A DNA stretch of 30,422 nucleotides, taken from Clostridiales bacterium (GTDB taxonomy: Bacteria > Bacillota > Clostridia > Oscillospirales > QAMX01). Each line of letters begins with the position of its first letter. Position 1 is the first letter of the stretch. A program made the translations under genes and the position numbers. Shown here piece after piece: positions 15,739-22,140 of the stretch. The notes under the pieces are model-generated. The model saw nothing but the letters and a program-made list of their open reading frames with translations, ran no database searches and was not told where the DNA came from. The DNA is taken from the NCBI GenBank assembly GCA_016303065.1, contig JAEDMJ010000023.1:1-30422 (forward strand), given 5' to 3'.

Positions 15739-17210
15739 TGACGAGCGCAGAGATATACCGCGACATTGCCGTGAGGACCGGAGGGTCGCTCCTTTTGGGA
15801 GTGGTCGGCCCGGTGAGAACGGGAAAATCCACTTTTATAAAGAGATTCATGAATACGCTGGTCATCCCGAACATCGAGGATGAGAACAAGCGCGTCCGCG
15901 CGCTTGACGAGCTTCCGCAGAGCGGAGCGGGAAAGACGGTTATGACTGCGGAGCCGAAATTTGTGCCCGAGGACGCCGTCCGCGTCCGACTTGGGGAGGC
16001 AGAGGCGGACGTTCGTCTTATCGACTGCGTGGGCTACATGGTCCCGAGCGCTCTCGGACAGTTTGAGGACGAGATGCCGCGAATGGTTTCAACGCCGTGG
16101 TTTGACGAGCCCATACCGATGAGCGAGGCTGCGGAGATCGGAACGCGGAAGGTCATAAACGATCACTCCACCATCGGAATAGTAGTTACGACGGACGGCA
16201 CGATCACAGGAATACCGCGGGAAGAGTATGCCCAGGCGGAAGAGAGAATACTTGACGAGCTCGAAAAAACCGAAAAGCCATACGTGGTGATCGTCAACTC
16301 GGTTGATCCGGAGGCGGAGCCCGTCAGAAAGATCGCGGCGGAGCTTTCGGAGCGGCGGGGTGTGACGGCAATTCCGGCGGACGTTATGAACCTTGACGAG
16401 GAAAAAATCACGGAGATACTGAAAGCCGTGCTTTTGGAGTTCCCGCTGGCTTCCGTTGACATTTTCCTTCCCGAATGGACGGACGCCCTGGGAGGGGATC
16501 ACTGGCTCAAAGAGCAGGTGTTTTCGGCGATCGCGTCAAGGGCGGGCGAGCTTAAAAAAGTCAGGGACGCCCGGAGGATCTTTTCGGAGCTGCACGGAGA
16601 CTGCTTTGAACGGGCGGAGATCAGCTCGATCGAACTGGGCGAAGGCCGGGTGAGCGTCGAGTTTGACATATCGCGGAGCGTATTTTGGAATATCATCGCC
16701 CAGGAGAGCGGTTTTGAGCTTGGCGGGGAGGCGGAGCTTCTGCCGCTTCTGTCGGAGCTTTCAAAGATCAAAACACGGTGGGAAAAGGTTTCCGCCGCGC
16801 TGGAAGCCGCGGAACAGACCGGATACGGCATTGTCTCGCCGGGGGTGTCGGAGCTTACGCTCGAGGAACCCTCAATCGTCCGTCAGGGGAACCGCTTCGG
16901 CGTGAAGCTCAGGGCAAGCGCGCCGTCGATACATATGATCCGCGCCGACATATCCACGACGGTTTCGCCCATCGTCGGAAGCGAGAGACAGTCGGAGGAG
17001 CTTCTGGAATCGCTCGTCGGAGAGTTTGAGGGAGACGAGTCAAAGATTTGGGAGAGCAATATTTTCGGAAAGTCGCTTTACGACCTTGTCAGCGAAGGCC
17101 TCTCCGCAAAGATAAACCATCTCCCGGAGGACGCCCGGATGAAGCTGAAGGAAACTTTGGAAAGGGTCATAAACGAGGGAAGCAGCGGGCTTATCTGCAT
17201 TATTCTCTGA
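15738..17210 (+). CDS. spoIVA: Stage IV sporulation protein A, spore coat basement ATPase
   Basis: SpoIVA is a mother-cell ATPase that polymerises on the forespore outer membrane and anchors the spore coat. The 490-residue product is the normal length and highly typical. The N-terminus has a Walker A motif GPVRTGKST (residues 24-32), followed by VIPNIEDENKRVRALDELPQS and DCVGYMVPSALG, which are characteristic of SpoIVA. The C-terminus ends in EGSSGLICIIL, like known homologues. I choose the ATG at 15738, which gives MTSAEIYRDIAVRTGG; the frame is open back to 15699 inside the preceding gene. GATGGAGGGAATG upstream supplies the ribosome binding site. A terminator follows. Confidence 0.97.
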   Translation: MTSAEIYRDIAVRTGGSLLLGVVGPVRTGKSTFIKRFMNTLVIPNIEDENKRVRALDELPQSGAGKTVMTAEPKFVPEDAVRVRLGEAEADVRLIDCVGYMVPSALGQFEDEMPRMVSTPWFDEPIPMSEAAEIGTRKVINDHSTIGIVVTTDGTITGIPREEYAQAEERILDELEKTEKPYVVIVNSVDPEAEPVRKIAAELSERRGVTAIPADVMNLDEEKITEILKAVLLEFPLASVDIFLPEWTDALGGDHWLKEQVFSAIASRAGELKKVRDARRIFSELHGDCFERAEISSIELGEGRVSVEFDISRSVFWNIIAQESGFELGGEAELLPLLSELSKIKTRWEKVSAALEAAEQTGYGIVSPGVSELTLEEPSIVRQGNRFGVKLRASAPSIHMIRADISTTVSPIVGSERQSEELLESLVGEFEGDESKIWESNIFGKSLYDLVSEGLSAKINHLPEDARMKLKETLERVINEGSSGLICIIL

Positions 17211-17227
17211 ATGAGGGCCCGGGAGCA

Positions 17228-17270
17228 AAAACGCCGGCGGGAAAGCTTTGCAGACCCGCCGGCGTTTTTT
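17228..17270 (+). terminator. Terminator after spoIVA
   Basis: A 14-bp stem (17228-17241 with 17255-17268, core ACGCCGGCGGG/CCCGCCGGCGT) with a 13-base loop is followed by a T-run ending at 17270. Confidence 0.88.
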
Positions 17271-17326
17271 GAAACAAAAAAGCTTTTGGCCTTGGAAAAG
17301 ATACGCGAAAAATAAAAAAATAGATG

Positions 17327-17355
17327 TTTACAAAGTCAAAAGGTTGTGATATAAT
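17327..17355 (+). promoter_or_regulatory. Sigma-A promoter of the putative hydrogenase sensor operon
   Basis: TTTACA (17327-17332) and a perfect TATAAT (17350-17355) are exactly 17 bases apart, 35 bases upstream of the first gene's start. This places the regulatory block under its own vegetative promoter, behind the spoIVA terminator. Confidence 0.78.
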
Positions 17356-17389
17356 CGAAACAAATAAAAATCGGAAGGATATGATACTG

Positions 17390-17746
17390 ATGACGATAAA
17401 AGAAGCTGCCGGTCTGCTCGATGCGGAAATTCTCTGCGGAGAGGACTGGCTGGACAGGGAAATCAATTCAGCCTGCGGTTCGGATATGATGAGCGACGTG
17501 CTCGCTTTTGTCAAAGAGCACTCTATCCTTCTGACGGGGCTTTTGAACCCGCAGGTGGTAAGGACCGCTGAAATGATGGACATGTCCTGCATCGTATTCG
17601 TGCGCGGAAAGCATCCGGGCGACGCCATACTCAAGCTTGCGGGGGACTGCGGCATCGTCGTGATGCGCACGGAATACCGTATGTTCTCCGCCTGCGGAAA
17701 GCTGTATGCCGCGGGTCTGTGTCCTGAGGCTTCGGCAAAGGTATGA
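17390..17746 (+). CDS. DRTGG-type domain protein
   Basis: The 118-residue protein matches the DRTGG domain pattern: a variable N-terminal segment (AGLLDAEILCGEDWLDREINSA), then GSDMMSDVLAFVKEHSILLTGLLNPQVVRTAEMMDMSCIVFVRGKHPGDAILKLAGDCGIVVM, as seen in HPr-kinase-associated and stand-alone DRTGG proteins. It has no membrane segment. The ATG at 17390 is 11 bases from GGAAGG, whereas an in-frame ATG at 17381 is too close. The gene is first in the operon and its stop overlaps the next start (ATGA at 17743). Stand-alone DRTGG proteins next to hydrogenase genes are, as I recall, a recurring pattern in Clostridia; their ligand is not established. Confidence 0.78.
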   Translation: MTIKEAAGLLDAEILCGEDWLDREINSACGSDMMSDVLAFVKEHSILLTGLLNPQVVRTAEMMDMSCIVFVRGKHPGDAILKLAGDCGIVVMRTEYRMFSACGKLYAAGLCPEASAKV

Positions 17747-18168
17747 GCGAGCCGCTGAAATTTTCGTACAGCGTGGACGGCGAAGATTTCATGTCGGCCG
17801 GAACGGCGAGCACGGACATGAAGCGCGTTCTGCGTCAGCTTGGCCTCGGCACGGAAGTCATCCGCCGTGCCGCGATTGCCATGTACGAGGGAGAGATAAA
17901 TATGGTCATCCATGCCCACGGGGGAACTGCCCTCGTGGAGATATACGGCGACCGTATTGAGATGACGCTTTCGGACAACGGTCCCGGGATTCCCGACGTG
18001 GAGCTTGCCATGAGCGAGGGCTATTCGACAGCGGCGGAAAACATCCGGGAGCTTGGCTTCGGAGCGGGAATGGGACTTCCGAACATGAAAAAGTACACCG
18101 ACGAGATGACTATTGAGACGGAGGTCGGAAAAGGCACCACTGTGCACATGACAGTAAAGACAGTATAA
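17743..18168 (+). CDS. RsbW/SpoIIAB-like GHKL ATPase (anti-sigma-type serine kinase fold)
   Basis: The 141-residue protein consists of a single GHKL ATPase domain. The N box is YEGEINMVIHA (about residues 48-58), the G1 box DNGPGIPD (about 79-86) and the G2 region GFGAGMGLPNM (about 106-116). These are the motifs of RsbW/SpoIIAB-type serine kinases and anti-sigma factors. No antagonist (RsbV-like STAS protein) or cognate sigma factor lies beside it. The start overlaps the DRTGG gene by four bases and the hydrogenase-like gene follows after 23 bases, so it is part of the same operon. I infer that it transmits a signal from, or to, the hydrogenase-like protein. Confidence 0.88.
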   Translation: MSEPLKFSYSVDGEDFMSAGTASTDMKRVLRQLGLGTEVIRRAAIAMYEGEINMVIHAHGGTALVEIYGDRIEMTLSDNGPGIPDVELAMSEGYSTAAENIRELGFGAGMGLPNMKKYTDEMTIETEVGKGTTVHMTVKTV

Positions 18169-18191
18169 TAAAAACGGAAGGAGATGGCAGA

Positions 18192-19535
18192 GTGAACGGC
18201 TTCCATTCCGTCACGATTGACCGGACCAGGTGCAAGGGCTGCATAAACTGCATGAAGCGCTGCCCGACAGAGGCGATACGCGTCCGGGAAGGAAAAGCCA
18301 CGATCATTTCGGAACGCTGCGTCGATTGCGGGGAGTGCATCCGTATCTGCCTGAACCGTGCGAAAAAGTCGGTGTACGACGACTTTTCGATGCTTGAAAA
18401 CTATAAATGGAAGGTTGCAATGACGGCGCCGTCGTTTTACGGCCAGTTTGGCGGCATCGACGATATAAACGTGATACTGACGGCGCTCAAAAGAATCGGC
18501 TTTGACTCCGTCTTTGAAGTGAGCTGTGCGGCGGAGCTTGTCTCGCACCTGACAAGGCGAAATTTTGACAGGATTCGCTCTTCCTGCACCGGCCCGGTGA
18601 TCAGCTCGGCCTGTTCGGCGGTGGTTCGCCTGATTCGCGTCAGATATCCCGCCCTTTGCGGAAACGTGCTCCCGGTGAACGAGCCGTTCCACCTTGCCGC
18701 CCAGATGGCTCGGGAGGAAGCGATGGCCGGAACGGGACTGGACCCGTCCGAAATCGGCATATTCTTTATCTCGCCGTGTCCGGCAAAGGTGACTTCGGCA
18801 AAAGCTCCGATCGGAATCGAGCGTTCGTTTGTGACCGGCGTTTTCTCGGCCTCGGACATCTACATAAGGCTTCAGAGCGTTCTTAAGAAGATCGACGTGC
18901 CGGAGCAGCTGATGCGTTCGGGCATCGTCGGCATAAACTGGGCCACAAGCGGAGGCGAAGCCGCAGGGCTCATGACAGACAACTATCTTACTGCGGACGG
19001 TATGGAAAATGTTGTCAATGTGCTCGAAGAGATCGAGGACGGAAAACTGAACGATATCGATTTTGTTGAGCTCAACGCCTGTCCCGGAGGATGTGTCGGC
19101 GGAGTTTTGAACGTTGCAAACCCGTTCGTGTCCAGGTCGAGGATCAAAACCCTGAGAAAATACCTTCCGGTAACACAGAACAAGCTGGACGGCGGGGACA
19201 ACAGCCATATGTTCTGGGAAAAGGTCCTGCAGTACGAGGCGGTTTTCAAGCTGGACGACGACCTTTTCGAGGCCATGAACAAGATGAAGATGATATCCGA
19301 AATAGAGGGGCGTCTGCCGGGGCTGGACTGCGGTTCCTGCGGTGCGCCGAGCTGCCGCGCCCTTGCCGAGGACGTGGTCCGGGGGACGGCAAGAGAGAGC
19401 GACTGCGTTGTCAAGTTCAGGGACCAGCTTGAACAGCTGTCAAGGATCGGAGTCGACCTTTCGAGCGTGCTCCCCGCGCCCTTCAGACACAGCGTCGACT
19501 CAAAAACGGAGGAACGGAAAGATGAAAAACTTTGA
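18192..19535 (+). CDS. hydS: HydS-like [FeFe]-hydrogenase paralogue, probably sensory
   Basis: The 447-residue protein has two [4Fe-4S] ferredoxin motifs (C14, C17, C20, C24 and C43, C46, C49, C53), an [FeFe]-hydrogenase large-subunit domain (about 75-340), and a C-terminal Fe-S domain with DCGSCGAPSC (C380, C383, C388) like PF04060. The start is GTG with GGAAGGAG upstream. H-cluster ligands are recognisable as C132 (SSCTGP), C196 (SPCPAK) and C297/C301 (ACPGGC). However the usual TSCCPxW second cysteine is Thr133, the Trp is lost, and the Glu after the second motif is absent. This fits putative sensory group C/D hydrogenases with altered catalysis. There is no PAS domain. It sits in a regulatory operon upstream of the catalytic hydrogenase. 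The sensing role is inferred, not shown. Confidence 0.85.
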   Translation: MNGFHSVTIDRTRCKGCINCMKRCPTEAIRVREGKATIISERCVDCGECIRICLNRAKKSVYDDFSMLENYKWKVAMTAPSFYGQFGGIDDINVILTALKRIGFDSVFEVSCAAELVSHLTRRNFDRIRSSCTGPVISSACSAVVRLIRVRYPALCGNVLPVNEPFHLAAQMAREEAMAGTGLDPSEIGIFFISPCPAKVTSAKAPIGIERSFVTGVFSASDIYIRLQSVLKKIDVPEQLMRSGIVGINWATSGGEAAGLMTDNYLTADGMENVVNVLEEIEDGKLNDIDFVELNACPGGCVGGVLNVANPFVSRSRIKTLRKYLPVTQNKLDGGDNSHMFWEKVLQYEAVFKLDDDLFEAMNKMKMISEIEGRLPGLDCGSCGAPSCRALAEDVVRGTARESDCVVKFRDQLEQLSRIGVDLSSVLPAPFRHSVDSKTEERKDEKL

Positions 19536-19851
19536 AATCGCAGAAGCGCTCGGGCTGAAGGTGATCTGCCCCGGAGAGGAGCGGGAAGTGGCCTCGGCTT
19601 ACTGCGGAGATCTGCTGAGCTGGGTCATGGGACGCATCGGTTCGGACGCGGCGTGGCTCACGGTGATGACGAACAGCAACGTGGCGGCTGTGGCGGTGCT
19701 GCGCGATGCGGCCTGCGTGATTCTGTGCGACGGGGCGCAGCCGGACGAGGAGCTTTTGGCCAGGGCGGCAAGGGAGAACATTTCGCTTTACGCCTCGGAA
19801 AAGAGCTCTTTCTCCGTGGCGGCAAAGCTTGCGCCGCTTATCGGCGTATGA
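19522..19851 (+). CDS. Second small DRTGG-like protein
   Basis: The 109-residue protein starts at the ATG at 19522, preceded by GGAGGAACGG; the frame is open to 19342 but that region lies inside the hydS-like gene. It overlaps the end of that gene by 14 bases. The fold pattern resembles the first DRTGG protein of the operon: IAEALGLKVIC at the start, then AYCGDLLSWVMGRI, LTVMTNSNVAAVAVLRDAACVILCDG, PDEELLARAARENISLYAS. It contains no enzyme motif. The four-base ATGA overlap with the PHP gene suggests coupled translation. I rate the DRTGG link as moderate because the glycine-rich core is diverged. Confidence 0.72.
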   Translation: MKNFEIAEALGLKVICPGEEREVASAYCGDLLSWVMGRIGSDAAWLTVMTNSNVAAVAVLRDAACVILCDGAQPDEELLARAARENISLYASEKSSFSVAAKLAPLIGV

Positions 19852-20561
19852 CGGAGCACCACTGCGACCTGCACATCCACTCCGCGCTTTCGCCGTGCGC
19901 CGACAACGACAATACTCCGAACAACATCGTCGGCATGGCTCTCGTCAACGGGCTGGATATAATCGCCCTTACGGACCACAATTCAACGGCAAACTGCCGC
20001 GCGGCCATGGCTGCGGGAAAAAGACAGGGCGTCATCGTCATTCCGGGGATGGAGCTTACGACTTCGGAAGAGATCCATGTGGTGTGCCTTTTTCCGGACA
20101 TTGACTCTGCGGAGTGCTTCGGAGGCTTTGTGGAGTCGAAGCTGATGAAATTTGAAAACCGGACGGAGCTTTTCGGGAACCAGCTTCTGATGGATGAGAA
20201 CGATTCGGTGAAGGGGGAGTACCCCTGGCTTCTGCCGAGCGCCGCGGACTTGTCCTTTGACGAAGTGCCGGGGATCGTCCGGGAATACGGCGGAATATGC
20301 ATGCCGGCCCACATCGACCGGCACTCAAACGGCGTGCTCTCGGTCCTCGGCGACCTCCGGGAGGATATGGGCTTTGAGCTCGGGGAGATATCCCGCCACG
20401 CCGCAAAAGAGGACTATGGGAACAGATTCCCGTTTCTGAAGCTTTTCAGGGATTCGGACGCACACTTTCTCTGGGATATGGCGGAGGCGGAGCCGGAAAA
20501 CCTCATTATCGGGGATTTCGAAAGCGCGGGGGACGTGCTGGCAGAAATTTCGATAAAATAA
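19848..20561 (+). CDS. PHP domain protein (metal-dependent phosphoesterase family)
   Basis: The 237-residue protein begins with the PHP metal-binding motif CDLHIHSALSPC (H9, H11), followed by GLDIIALTDHNST, GMELTTSEEIHVVCLF, MPAHIDR and, near the end, FRDSDAH, all typical of stand-alone PHP proteins. These are usually metal-dependent phosphoesterases or nucleases, with substrate unknown here. I use the ATG at 19848, which overlaps the preceding stop (ATGA), and not the long upstream extension. It ends the first operon of the hydrogenase locus; a new promoter follows. The conserved placement beside DRTGG and hydrogenase genes suggests a signalling or regulatory task, but that is inference. Confidence 0.85.
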   Translation: MTEHHCDLHIHSALSPCADNDNTPNNIVGMALVNGLDIIALTDHNSTANCRAAMAAGKRQGVIVIPGMELTTSEEIHVVCLFPDIDSAECFGGFVESKLMKFENRTELFGNQLLMDENDSVKGEYPWLLPSAADLSFDEVPGIVREYGGICMPAHIDRHSNGVLSVLGDLREDMGFELGEISRHAAKEDYGNRFPFLKLFRDSDAHFLWDMAEAEPENLIIGDFESAGDVLAEISIK

Positions 20562-20606
20562 ATATCGAAAATGTTCGCAGTACATATGGATTTTTGTCGA
20601 ACAATT

Positions 20607-20615
20607 TGATATAAT
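20607..20615 (+). promoter_or_regulatory. Extended -10 promoter of the catalytic hydrogenase operon
   Basis: TGATATAAT (20607-20615) is a perfect extended -10 element; the -35 region 17 bases upstream is weak (TGGATT). The transcript would have a leader of about 70 bases before the first start at 20693. In it, TGAGT (20633-20637) can pair with ACTCA (20668-20672) around a GGGG-AGG-CCCC mini-hairpin (20642-20652), just before the GGAGG ribosome binding site. Confidence 0.6.
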
Positions 20616-20692
20616 ATAGCGTGAAGTCTGCCTGAGTGTTGGGGGAGGCCCCATCGCGGCGGCTTAAACTCAAGGGAGGAAATAAATAGGTT

Positions 20693-21190
20693 ATGAAGAA
20701 TAAGCTTGAAGTGGTTCCTTTTGTGGATTCACCCGAAAAGCGTGCGGAGCTTATGGAACTTATCGAATCCAATAAGCACGTTCCCGGCGCGCTCGTACAG
20801 GTGCTTCAGAAGGCGCAGTTGATCTACGGCTATCTGCCGATGGAGGTTCAGATCACCATCGCCGAGGGTCTCGACGTGTCGCTTGAAGAAGTCTACGGTG
20901 TCGTTACGTTCTATTCCTTTTTCTCTACTGTTCCGAAGGGCAAATACCGCATCTCCGTGTGCCTTGGCACTGCCTGCTACGTCAAGGGCTCCCAGGCTCT
21001 GCTTGACGAGCTTGAAAAACAGCTCGGTATCAAGAACGGCAGCCTTACATCCGACGGAAAGTTTTCGCTTGACGCGTGCAGATGCGTCGGCGCGTGCGGC
21101 CTGGCTCCTGTCATGATGATCAACGACGATGTCTACGGCAAGCTTGTTCCGGAAGATATCGCGGGCATACTTGCAAAATACGCGGAATAA
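20693..21190 (+). CDS. hydC: Bifurcating hydrogenase subunit HydC (NuoE-like, thioredoxin-fold [2Fe-2S])
   Basis: This 165-residue NuoE/HydC homologue carries one [2Fe-2S] cluster on a thioredoxin-like fold, with ligands C90 and C95 (CLGTACYVKG) and C131 and C135 (CVGACGLAP). An N-terminal helical part (VPGALVQVLQKAQLIYGYLP) is standard. In HydABC-type hydrogenases it docks on the HydB flavin subunit and relays electrons. The ATG has AAGGGAGGA upstream. It is the first gene of the catalytic operon and is followed after six bases by a small ATPase gene. Codon use (Lys AAG, Ile ATC, Val GTC) already shifts towards that of highly expressed genes. nuoE would be an alternative name. Confidence 0.93.
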   Translation: MKNKLEVVPFVDSPEKRAELMELIESNKHVPGALVQVLQKAQLIYGYLPMEVQITIAEGLDVSLEEVYGVVTFYSFFSTVPKGKYRISVCLGTACYVKGSQALLDELEKQLGIKNGSLTSDGKFSLDACRCVGACGLAPVMMINDDVYGKLVPEDIAGILAKYAE

Positions 21191-21196
21191 CGGCTG

Positions 21197-21721
21197 ATGC
21201 AGGAAATATCGCTCAATATTCTCGACATCGTCCAGAATTCCATCAAGGCCGGAGCCGATCTTGTCGGGATCGGCATCGTGACCAGAAACGGCCTGATGAC
21301 CGTTACCATATCGGATAACGGCTGCGGAATGGACGAAGAACAGGTCAGAAACGTGACGGACCCGTTTTTCACAACGAGAACGACGCGGCGCGTCGGTCTG
21401 GGAGTTCCCTTTTTCAAAATGTCCGCGGAGATGACGGGCGGAAGCTTTTCCATCCGGAGCGAAAAAGGCGTCGGGACGACGGTGACGGCCGTTTTTGACA
21501 CGACCCACATCGACTGTATGCCCTTGGGCGACATAAACGAGACGATATTTCTGCTTGTCACACAGAACAGCTGCGACTTTCTCTACACCCGAGAGACGGA
21601 TTCGGCGTCTTTTACGCTGGATACGCGCCAATTCAGAGAGATTCTGGGGGGGATACCTCTTTCTTCCCCGGAGGTTGCAGCGTTTGTCAAGGAGTTTATA
21701 GCCGAAAATTCACCTGACTGA
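21197..21721 (+). CDS. Small GHKL ATPase in the hydrogenase operon
   Basis: The 174-residue protein is a stand-alone HATPase_c domain: the N box is NILDIVQNSIKAGA (Asn14 region), G1 is DNGCGMD, the F box region is DPFFTTRTTRRVGLGVPFF and a GVGTTV G-box follows. No dimerisation/phosphoacceptor helix, sensor or membrane domain is present, so it cannot be a classical histidine kinase. The last 60 residues form a non-homologous tail. It starts six bases after hydC and has only a weak ribosome binding site. As I recall, such ATPases lie between hydC and hydD-like genes in several Clostridia. A role in regulation or maturation of the complex is inferred. Confidence 0.85.
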   Translation: MQEISLNILDIVQNSIKAGADLVGIGIVTRNGLMTVTISDNGCGMDEEQVRNVTDPFFTTRTTRRVGLGVPFFKMSAEMTGGSFSIRSEKGVGTTVTAVFDTTHIDCMPLGDINETIFLLVTQNSCDFLYTRETDSASFTLDTRQFREILGGIPLSSPEVAAFVKEFIAENSPD

Positions 21722-21749
21722 AGTCGATATAACAGAAAGGAAGATAAGA

Positions 21750-22124
21750 ATGAAAAGCCTTGAAGAACTCAGAGCTCTCAAAGACAAAATGCAGGGCAAA
21801 ATAGGCATTCGCCACGATTCCGATACAGAAGTCAAAGTTGTCGTCGGCATGGCGACCTGCGGAATTGCCGCAGGCGCAAGACCCGTTCTTGCCGCATTTA
21901 CCGACGAGCTTGCAAAGCGCGGCCTGAACCATGTCGCCGTTACCCAGACCGGCTGCATCGGTATCTGCCAGTACGAGCCCGTTGTCGAAGTTTACGTCCA
22001 GGGCCAGGAGAAGGTCACCTATGTCAAGATGACTCCCCAGAAGGCTCTCAGAGTTGTCAACGACCACATTGTCAACGGCAATGTTGTGACCGAATATACC
22101 ATCGGCGCAAATATGAACAAGTAA
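21750..22124 (+). CDS. HydD-like (2Fe-2S) ferredoxin-domain protein
   Basis: The 124-residue thioredoxin-like [2Fe-2S] ferredoxin protein has cysteines at 37 (ATCGIAAGARPV), 70 and 74 (TGCIGICQYEP); the position of the fourth usual ligand is not a cysteine, as in many proteins of this hydrogenase-linked family. It resembles the N-terminal domain of HydB next door. The ATG has GAAAGGAAG upstream. HydB starts 16 bases downstream. Probably an accessory electron-transfer or assembly subunit of the HydABC complex; its exact role is not known to me. Confidence 0.85.
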   Translation: MKSLEELRALKDKMQGKIGIRHDSDTEVKVVVGMATCGIAAGARPVLAAFTDELAKRGLNHVAVTQTGCIGICQYEPVVEVYVQGQEKVTYVKMTPQKALRVVNDHIVNGNVVTEYTIGANMNK

Positions 22125-22140
22125 TAGAGGAGGAAAACCA

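Noticed and set aside
18021..19208. Minus-strand ORF of 395 codons opposite the HydS-like gene
   Set aside because: Overlaps two genes with clear motifs on the plus strand; its protein has no domain signature.
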